This document shows positions 1 through 4,118 of a stretch of DNA of 5,756 nt, in pieces; position 1 is the first letter of the stretch; every line of letters begins with the position of its first letter. Position numbers and translations under genes: made by a program. The notes beneath the pieces are model-generated. The model was not told the DNA's origin. It did no database searches and worked only from the letters and a program-made list of their open reading frames with translations. Origin of the DNA: Clostridiaceae bacterium (GTDB lineage: Bacteria; Bacillota; Clostridia; DSM-8532); assembly GCA_025361665.1 (NCBI GenBank), contig JANYKF010000471.1, positions 1 through 5,756 of the forward strand, given 5' to 3'.

Positions 1-2
1 AC

Positions 3-401
3 GACTACGCGCATCACCCCACGGAGATCGCCGCCACGCTGGACACGGCGGCTTCCATGACGAAGGGGCGCATCCTATGTGTTTTTCAGCCCCATACCTA
101 TACACGGACCCGGGAACTGTTCAAGGATTTCGCGGAAGTGCTGGGAAGGGCGGACGAAGTCATCCTGCTGGACATCTACGCCGCACGGGAACCGGATCTT
201 GGCCTTGTACACGCCCGCGACCTGGTGGACAGCATCCTGAAAACAGGCCGGCATGCGGCCTATGCCTCCTCTTTCAAGGAAGCGGCAGACATGGTGAGGA
301 AACTGGCGAATCCGTGGGACCTCGTCATCACGATGGGTGCAGGCGATGTAGGCCATGTGGCTGACCTGCTGCTCCATCCGTCTCCGGCACAGTCCAAATG
401 A
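3..401 (+). CDS. murC: UDP-N-acetylmuramate--L-alanine ligase, C-terminal part (5' end outside window)
   Basis: This is the C-terminal third of MurC, the cytoplasmic ATP-dependent ligase that adds L-alanine to UDP-N-acetylmuramic acid in peptidoglycan precursor synthesis. The reading frame is open from base 3 and begins with DYAHHPTEI, a hallmark of Mur ligases at the start of the C-terminal domain. It continues with CVFQPHTYTRT, the typical MurC 'FQPHxYTRT' segment, then LLDIYAAREP and the near-terminal ITMGAGDV. About 132 residues are visible, which fits domain 3 of a protein usually about 450-480 aa long. The central ATP-binding domain and the true start lie left of the window. The last 74 bases overlap, on the opposite strand, the 3' end of the GNAT gene. 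No terminator hairpin is evident after the TGA stop. The family call is very secure; the exact gene end is the first in-frame stop. Confidence 0.96.
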   Translation, partial: DYAHHPTEIAATLDTAASMTKGRILCVFQPHTYTRTRELFKDFAEVLGRADEVILLDIYAAREPDLGLVHARDLVDSILKTGRHAAYASSFKEAADMVRKLANPWDLVITMGAGDVGHVADLLLHPSPAQSK

Positions 402-900
402 AACGGCATTTCTGCCTGTCCCCGCAATGATAGAGCTCGTTGGTCCCCGGAATGTCGACGATTCCTTCGAAGCGTGCTCCCAGTCGCTCGATGGTGCGCC
501 GGGAGGGCAGGTTGTCGGGGTTGCAGGTAATGGTCACAGCTTTCATGCCGTGCGCCCGGGCGATCCGGATGATGAGACGGCAGGCCTTTTCCGCAAAGTG
601 ATTGCCGCGAAACGGCTCATGGACACGATAGCCGATGTGTCCCGCGTAATATGTGTTTTCATTTTCGCCAATGCGGATATCGATCGTACCGAGGACTTCA
701 TGGCCATGAAGCGGCCACATCTCGAACCGGTAGGAAGGCACCCATCCGCGGATGCAGTCATCCCGCATTTTCTCCATCAGCACGAGTCGGAACTCGTTGC
801 CGCGGATCTCGTCGAATCCCTTGAGGAAGCGAAAACGCGCCGCATTGCCTTCATCGCTCCGCCTGAACAGACGGCGCACAAGATTGCCCAGCTCCATCAT
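328..900 (-). CDS. GNAT-family N-acetyltransferase
   Basis: Predicted 190-aa acetyltransferase of the GNAT superfamily, which transfers an acetyl group from acetyl-CoA to an amine; the substrate is not predictable here. The core reads LGTIDIRIGEN (about residues 70-80), then AGHIGYRVHEPFRGNHFAEKA (86-106), then CNPDNLPSRRTIERLGARFEG (126-146). These match beta4, the acetyl-CoA pyrophosphate loop (motif A) and the motif B 'N..S....E..G' region. Motif A is RGNHFA rather than RGxGxA; I recall this variant from a clostridial subgroup, so it need not mean loss of activity. The start is taken at 900 because that ATG overlaps the TGA of the upstream metallopeptidase gene (ATGA). An in-frame ATG at 933 would lie inside that gene and has no better support. 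No good Shine-Dalgarno precedes 900, so translational coupling is likely. About the last 24 codons run antisense to the end of murC, and the tail after WTVPETDG looks unconserved. Confidence 0.8.
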   Translation of the reverse strand: MMELGNLVRRLFRRSDEGNAARFRFLKGFDEIRGNEFRLVLMEKMRDDCIRGWVPSYRFEMWPLHGHEVLGTIDIRIGENENTYYAGHIGYRVHEPFRGNHFAEKACRLIIRIARAHGMKAVTITCNPDNLPSRRTIERLGARFEGIVDIPGTNELYHCGDRQKCRFIWTVPETDGAAGQPHGLHRLHPS

Positions 901-1595
901 ATCACCATCCCGTGCACATGTTCGGTCAGCCACCTGCGATGCAGGCTGTAATCGGGCATCTGGGCGCCCACCAGGTCCCAGAATGCGGCGCCGTGGTTCT
1001 TGTGCGCCACGTGCGCCAATTCATGCACCACCACGTAGTCGATGACATCGGCCGGCGCCATCACCAGCCGGGCGGTGAAACTGAGATTGGCATGACCGTT
1101 GCAGGAACCCCATCGCCGGTTGGCCATGGAGATGGTGAGCCGATCGCAGGGCAGGCCCATGAGGGCCGACCAAATCCGCACGCGCTCGGTCAGAACACGG
1201 CGGGCTTCCCCGACATACCAGCGCGTCACGAGGAGCCGGCGCTGTTCCACCGGCAAATCCGGAACCAGGAGAAGGCCGTCTTCCCGCCGGACATCCGACT
1301 CGTCCGGAGACAGGGCAATCCGGAGATTCCGGCCCATCCAGAGGAAAGGTTCCCCTTCCGCATACATCCGTTCCGGTGCCGAGGCGCCACGGCGGCGCAT
1401 CAGTTCCTGGTTTTTGCGGATCCAGTCTCCTTTTTCCCGCACAACCCTTTCAATGTCCCGCATGGCCATCCGCAACGGTGCCCGGACGACAAGTTCGGCT
1501 CCTTCGCCGATGATCAGCGAGACCGTCTTTCTCCGGCTGCGGACCAGCCGGTTCACGACGATTTCCGTTTCCTTTCCTTCCCCGGCCTGCTTCAT
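897..1595 (-). CDS. YgjP-like zinc metallopeptidase (DUF45 / M48-like)
   Basis: Predicted 232-aa soluble metallopeptidase of the YgjP/DUF45 family (PF01863 type), which is related to SprT/M48 proteases. The zinc site is HELAH at residues 191-195, with the third ligand probably H201 in KNHGAAFW; the family pattern is HELAHxxxxxHxxxFW. Just upstream is RWGSC (161-165), the other signature of this family. The N-terminal half holds the usual beta-rich segment (VSLIIGEGAELVVRAP, 25-40) and an Arg-rich helix (about 45-70). There is no signal peptide or membrane segment, so it is cytoplasmic. The length is normal for the family. The ATG at 1595 overlaps the ATPase gene's TGA by 4 bases and has an AGGAG site 8 bases upstream. 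The natural substrate of this family is poorly known; some YgjP relatives sit with restriction or DNA-repair genes. Its coupling to an AAA+ ATPase may mean the ATPase prepares substrate, but that is inference. Confidence 0.9.
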   Translation of the reverse strand: MKQAGEGKETEIVVNRLVRSRRKTVSLIIGEGAELVVRAPLRMAMRDIERVVREKGDWIRKNQELMRRRGASAPERMYAEGEPFLWMGRNLRIALSPDESDVRREDGLLLVPDLPVEQRRLLVTRWYVGEARRVLTERVRIWSALMGLPCDRLTISMANRRWGSCNGHANLSFTARLVMAPADVIDYVVVHELAHVAHKNHGAAFWDLVGAQMPDYSLHRRWLTEHVHGMVI

Positions 1596-2962
1596 CGCAT
1601 CAACTCCTGAATGTCCACCGCGTCCACGTCAAGCCCGATGAGGCTGCACAGTTCCGCATCGGTGGGCACCGGTTTCTCCGCCATGCGGTTGGCGTGGATC
1701 GTCAGAAGCTTTTCAAAGAAATTCCGGATCGTGCGGGCATTGGCGAAATTATCCGTCCTGTTTTCATAGAGCGTATCGATGATTTTCTTCGCCTTTTCCT
1801 TGGAGGCCGCATCCAGCATATAGCCATTTTTATCGCACATCCTCTGCAGGATCAGGGACAGGTCGTCCGGTTCATAATCGTCAAACCCGATGAACTTGTT
1901 GAATCGCGAAACCAACCCGGGGTTAGACTCGAGAAATTCCTCCATTTTGTCCGGGTATCCCGCTACAATAACGATGAGTTCATCCCTGTGATCCTCCATG
2001 GCCTTGAGCAGGGTGTCGACCGCCTCGTATCCGAAATCGTTCTCGCCCCTGCGCGAAACCAGCGCGTAGGCTTCATCGATGAAAAGCACACCGCCAAGCG
2101 CGCGGTTCACCACGTCCATCACCAGGGGTGCGGTCTGTCCGACATACTTCGCCACCATTCCGGACCGATCCGTCTCAACCAGGTGCCCTTTCTGCAGGAC
2201 TCCGATTTCCCGGTAGATGCCGGCAAGAAGCCGGGCCACGGTAGTCTTGCCCGTGCCTGGATTCCCGGTGAAAACAAGATGGAGGCTCATCTCCACTTCC
2301 GGAAGGCCGCGCTCCCTGCGCATGCGCATCACGCGGACCATGTTGGTGAGTGACTTCACGTCATCCTTCACCTTGGACAGCCCGACCAGTGCATTCAACT
2401 CGCCCATCAGTTCGTCTAGCGATTTGCGGGGTTCCTCCTCCGCCTCCGCCATCGGCGGGGGCTGTTGTCCCGAATCGAACTGCACACTGTCGGCATTCGG
2501 CATTCCGTTTTTCCGGGATTGGGCGCCGGATGGGTCAGCACGGCTGTTTCCCTGCGCGCCGGGGAACGGGCCCGAAGGGTTCAGCGGTGTGCCGGCTGCG
2601 CGTCCGAAGACATCCTGATATACGCCGGACAGGGTGCGGCGGCCCAGTGCATTGTCCATCTGGTCCAGGAGCCGGTTGAGGTCGTTGAATCCTTCGCGGC
2701 TGTATGGCGTGGGGGGCGGAGCAGAGGGGCCGGCAGAGCCGGGTGCGCCAGCCGGTTTCGGGCCGGACGTGCTTCCGGGTAAAGGGCTGGCCGGGCCGCC
2801 CGGTTTGGAGCCAGGTGTGCTTCCGGGTGCAGGACCGGCTGCACCGCCCGGCTTCGGGCCAGGTGTGTTTCCGGACGCAGCATCCCTGGCCCCCGCCGGC
2901 AGGGGCGCCCGCGTCGGAGCCGGATAGTAGGGTTTGTTCGGGGTCCCGGTTCCATCGGTCAT
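1592..2962 (-). CDS. CbbX/CbxX-type AAA+ ATPase with Pro/Gly-rich N-terminal extension
   Basis: Predicted 456-aa AAA+ ATPase of the CbbX/CfqX (SpoVK-like) family, ring-forming remodelling ATPases. Residues 1-175 are low-complexity, rich in Pro, Gly and Ala, with three imperfect 16-residue repeats (31-78) and a short helical patch (NDLNRLLDQMDNALG, 93-107). The family region starts near SLDELMGELNALVGL (181-195). Walker A is GNPGTGKT (233-240), the pore-loop-like segment is VAKYVGQTAP (270-279), Walker B is VLFIDEA (292-298), sensor 1 lies in IVIVAGY (330-336), the arginine finger is probably R353 in NPGLVSRF, and sensor 2 lies in FANARTIRNFFE (406-417). All catalytic residues are present. The start at 2962 is preferred over the in-frame ATG at 3010 because AGGAGG lies 7 bases before it. 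True CbbX activates Rubisco, but no Rubisco gene is in view and this family is widespread outside autotrophs, so the symbol is withheld. It heads a tightly coupled three-gene unit. Confidence 0.94.
   Translation of the reverse strand: MTDGTGTPNKPYYPAPTRAPLPAGARDAASGNTPGPKPGGAAGPAPGSTPGSKPGGPASPLPGSTSGPKPAGAPGSAGPSAPPPTPYSREGFNDLNRLLDQMDNALGRRTLSGVYQDVFGRAAGTPLNPSGPFPGAQGNSRADPSGAQSRKNGMPNADSVQFDSGQQPPPMAEAEEEPRKSLDELMGELNALVGLSKVKDDVKSLTNMVRVMRMRRERGLPEVEMSLHLVFTGNPGTGKTTVARLLAGIYREIGVLQKGHLVETDRSGMVAKYVGQTAPLVMDVVNRALGGVLFIDEAYALVSRRGENDFGYEAVDTLLKAMEDHRDELIVIVAGYPDKMEEFLESNPGLVSRFNKFIGFDDYEPDDLSLILQRMCDKNGYMLDAASKEKAKKIIDTLYENRTDNFANARTIRNFFEKLLTIHANRMAEKPVPTDAELCSLIGLDVDAVDIQELMR
1604..1608 (-). 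promoter_or_regulatory. Shine-Dalgarno of the YgjP-like metallopeptidase gene
   Basis: On the minus strand AGGAG lies 8 bases before the ATG at 1595, inside the last codons of the ATPase gene (CAG GAG TTG). It supports the ATGA-overlap start. Confidence 0.75.
2729..2872 (-). repeat. three imperfect 48-bp repeats encoding a Pro/Gly linker
   Basis: Inside the ATPase gene, residues 31-78 form three tandem 16-residue units: GNTPGPKPGGAAGPAP, GSTPGSKPGGPASPLP and GSTSGPKPAGAPGSAG. The underlying DNA is a degenerate 48-bp period. The segment has no hydrophobic core and should be a flexible, disordered linker. The unit number may vary between strains. Confidence 0.85.
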
Positions 2963-2969
2963 CCGGCAT

Positions 2970-2975
2970 CCTCCT
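2970..2975 (-). promoter_or_regulatory. Shine-Dalgarno of the AAA+ ATPase gene
   Basis: On the minus strand a perfect AGGAGG lies 7 bases before the ATG at 2962. It decides the start: the ORF could begin 16 codons further upstream at 3010, but the SD would then lie inside the coding region. Confidence 0.88.
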
Positions 2976-3030
2976 GTAGTCACGGCCGGTCTTGCCGGAC
3001 GGACGGTCAAATGGTTGTCTCGCTTCTTCC

Positions 3031-3059
3031 ATCATACGCGAAAAAGGATTGTCTGTCCG
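3031..3059 (-). promoter_or_regulatory. candidate sigma-A/sigma-70 promoter for the ATPase-peptidase-GNAT operon
   Basis: Reading the minus strand, CGGACA (3059-3054) is a -35 with 4 of 6 consensus bases. It is followed by a 17-base spacer and TATGAT (3036-3031), a -10 with 5 of 6. The predicted transcript would start near 3024, giving a leader of about 60 bases before the ATPase ATG. A TTGACG also occurs at about 3102-3097 but has no -10 at proper spacing. Position and spacing are good; the call rests on sequence match only. Confidence 0.42.
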
Positions 3060-3072
3060 CAGCAGGGCAACA

Positions 3073-3112
3073 ACAAAATCCATACGCCGCCTGGTGCGTC
3101 AATACAGGCAGC
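3073..3112 (-). terminator. weak terminator-like hairpin downstream of the HAD gene
   Basis: On the minus strand GCTGCCTG (3112-3105) can pair with CAGGCGGC (3093-3086), an 8-bp stem with one G-T wobble around an 11-base loop. It is followed by a moderately T-rich stretch (GTATGGATTTTGTTG). The T tract is interrupted and does not touch the stem, so efficiency would be low. Its place between the repeat array and the candidate ATPase promoter suits a terminator for the pcrA-HAD transcript. Confidence 0.3.
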
Positions 3113-3123
3113 CTCATCCGACA

Positions 3124-3277
3124 CCTTGAGTCCGGCGTCTGGAGTCCGACCTCTGGAGTTCGACTTCTAGAGTTCGGCGTCTGGAGTCCGACTTCTGGAG
3201 TCCGGCCTCTGGAGTCCGACTTCTGGAGTCCGACCTCTGGAGTTCGACTTCTAGAGTTCGGCGTCTGGAGTCCGACC
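3124..3277. repeat. array of eleven 14-bp tandem repeats
   Basis: Eleven head-to-tail 14-bp units without spacers. The plus-strand consensus is TCTGGAGTCCGACC and the last base varies. Unit starts are 3124 (degenerate, CCTTGAGTCCGGCG), 3138, 3152, 3166, 3180, 3194, 3208, 3222, 3236, 3250 and 3264. Variants recur: TCTGGAGTTCGACT at 3152 and 3236, and TCTAGAGTTCGGCG at 3166 and 3250. A higher-order period is present: bases 3138-3192 are identical to 3222-3276, 84 bases (six units) apart. The unit length is not a multiple of three and no gene covers the array, so it is a non-coding minisatellite. It is not a CRISPR array because there are no spacers. Confidence 0.97.
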
Positions 3278-3325
3278 TCTAGTGGCAGGCCTCGCCGGAC
3301 CTCTAGTGGCAGGCCTCGCCGGACC
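3278..3325. repeat. two perfect 24-bp tandem repeats spanning the HAD stop codon
   Basis: Bases 3278-3301 and 3302-3325 are identical. On the minus strand the unit starts GGTCCGGCGAGG and ends CTGCCACTAGA. The right copy encodes the last residues of the HAD protein (SGEACH) and its TAG. The left copy lies just after that stop, in the same frame, and would encode RSGEACH and a second TAG. The left copy directly joins the 14-bp array. Confidence 0.97.
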
Positions 3326-3983
3326 CAGGCACGCCCATTTCCAGCAAATCCCGCTCCAGGATGCTTCGGATACTCTCCACCACAATGTCGGCGCCGGACA
3401 GGTCCTGCCGGGGACCTGCGGGATTGCGGAATCCGATGCAGCGGCACCCGGCCGCCTTGGCGGATGCGATGCCATACGGGGAATCCTCGATGGCCGTGCA
3501 GTCCGAAGGGAGCACGCCCAACAGGGACGCGGCCCTAAGGTATGGTTCCGGATGCGGTTTCGGGTTGGCCACGTCATCTCCGGACACAAACGCGTCCAGC
3601 AGCACGCCCAGGCCCATGGCCTCCAGCCAGGGGCCGATGAGGCTGCGCTGGGAAGAACTTGCCACCGCCACTTTCCAGCCGGCTGCTTTCAACGCGGCAA
3701 ACAGTTCCGGTATGCCGTCGATCGGCCGAATCCGTTCCGAAGTGAATACCCCGTCGCGGATGCGCCCTTTCTTTTCCTTCAGGACCTCGGCTGAAACCGG
3801 AAGCCCCAATTCCCCCTGGAGTGTTTTCCACATCACGTCGTCCTTCACGCCAATGAATCGATGCAGGTCGGATTGCTTCCATTCGATGCCGTATTCGGCA
3901 AGGATTTGCAGATCCGCCTCGATGTGAAGGGGTTCGCTGTCGATGATGACCCCGTCGGTGTCGAATATGACCGCCCTCGCCAT
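3303..3983 (-). CDS. HAD-superfamily hydrolase, beta-phosphoglucomutase-like (subfamily IA)
   Basis: Predicted 226-aa cytoplasmic haloacid-dehalogenase-fold phosphatase or phosphomutase. Motif I is FDTDGVIIDSEP (residues 7-18), with nucleophile D8 and acid/base D10. Motif II is VASSS (107-111). Motif III is the lysine K142 in ANPKPHPEPY. Motif IV is AIEDSPYGI (164-172), with the metal ligands at E166/D167. The helical cap lies at about 17-85, as in beta-phosphoglucomutase and related sugar-phosphate phosphatases, and length is normal. The substrate cannot be told from motifs. The start at 3983 is chosen because MARAVIFDTDG is the normal N-terminus and AAGGGAG lies 7 bases before it. An in-frame ATG at 4031 would add 16 unconserved residues, though it too has a modest AAAGGA upstream. 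The gene lies 94 bases after pcrA on the same strand with no visible promoter between. The last residues lie within a duplicated 24-bp unit. Confidence 0.93.
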   Translation of the reverse strand: MARAVIFDTDGVIIDSEPLHIEADLQILAEYGIEWKQSDLHRFIGVKDDVMWKTLQGELGLPVSAEVLKEKKGRIRDGVFTSERIRPIDGIPELFAALKAAGWKVAVASSSQRSLIGPWLEAMGLGVLLDAFVSGDDVANPKPHPEPYLRAASLLGVLPSDCTAIEDSPYGIASAKAAGCRCIGFRNPAGPRQDLSGADIVVESIRSILERDLLEMGVPGSGEACH

Positions 3984-3990
3984 CCTGTCT

Positions 3991-3997
3991 CTCCCTT
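3991..3997 (-). promoter_or_regulatory. Shine-Dalgarno of the HAD hydrolase gene
   Basis: On the minus strand AAGGGAG lies 7 bases before the ATG at 3983. It supports that start over the in-frame ATG at 4031. Confidence 0.72.
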
Positions 3998-4042
3998 GGT
4001 TGTCAGCCTGGTGCCGGCAAACTTCCATCATTGTCCTTTACG

Positions 4043-4118
4043 TCTTCCTCAGCTTCGCGAAGCTTTCCATCAGCCGTTCAAATCTTCTTCAGCTTCGCGA
4101 AACTTTCCATCAGCCGTT
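4043..4118. repeat. tandem duplication (40-bp period) of the pcrA 3' end
   Basis: Bases 4043-4078 match 4083-4118 at 34 of 36 positions (differences at 4048/4088 and 4062/4102). The right copy encodes the PcrA C-terminus RLMESFAKLKK. The left copy starts at the PcrA stop and, in a frame shifted by one base, would encode RLMESFAKLRKT followed by TAA at 4038-4040. The left copy contains the perfect 14-base palindrome AGCTTCGCGAAGCT at 4051-4064; the right copy has lost its symmetry by one base. Confidence 0.95.

Larger units (their letters stand above)
2963..3302. other. 340-base intergenic region between the HAD and ATPase genes
   Basis: No gene is credible here. Reading leftward from the HAD stop it holds one extra 24-bp copy of the HAD 3' end (3278-3301), eleven 14-bp tandem repeats (3124-3277), a weak terminator-like hairpin (3086-3112), a candidate promoter (3031-3059) and the ATPase RBS (2970-2975). 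Open frames cross the array on both strands, but they only translate the repeat. Confidence 0.85.

Noticed and set aside
355..951. Plus-strand open frame of 198 codons opposite the GNAT gene
   Set aside because: It is the complement of a gene with clear GNAT motifs, shows no recognisable domain and overlaps murC.
912..1610. Plus-strand open frame of 232 codons opposite the metallopeptidase gene
   Set aside because: His/Pro-rich shadow of the HELAH-containing gene; no RBS or domain.
1694..2353. Plus-strand open frame of 219 codons opposite the ATPase
   Set aside because: Antisense shadow of the Walker A/B-coding region, with no independent support.
1592..2962. Naming the ATPase as the Rubisco activase CbbX
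   Set aside because: No Rubisco or Calvin-cycle gene is visible, the N-terminus is unlike CbbX, and this AAA+ family is common in non-autotrophs.
2963..3010. Sixteen-codon longer ATPase start at 3010
   Set aside because: The perfect AGGAGG at 2970-2975 is placed for the ATG at 2962, and the extra residues do not look like a family N-terminus.
3124..3325. Possible CRISPR array
   Set aside because: Units are only 14 or 24 bp, strictly head to tail with no unique spacers, and no cas gene is present.
3007..3538. Long open frames on both strands through the 14-bp array, encoding repetitive peptides such as VGLQTPNSRSRTPE
   Set aside because: They run open because a 14-bp repeat without stops in a given frame repeats every 42 bases. 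They overlap the HAD gene and the ATPase promoter, have no RBS and match no family I recognise.
3984..4031. Longer HAD start at 4031
   Set aside because: MARAVIFDTDG at 3983 is the normal family N-terminus with an RBS at good spacing, although 4031 also has AAAGGA upstream and cannot be fully excluded.
4065..4077. Rho-independent terminator after pcrA
   Set aside because: The nearby palindrome is not followed by a T tract on the minus strand, so only read-through into the HAD gene can be inferred.
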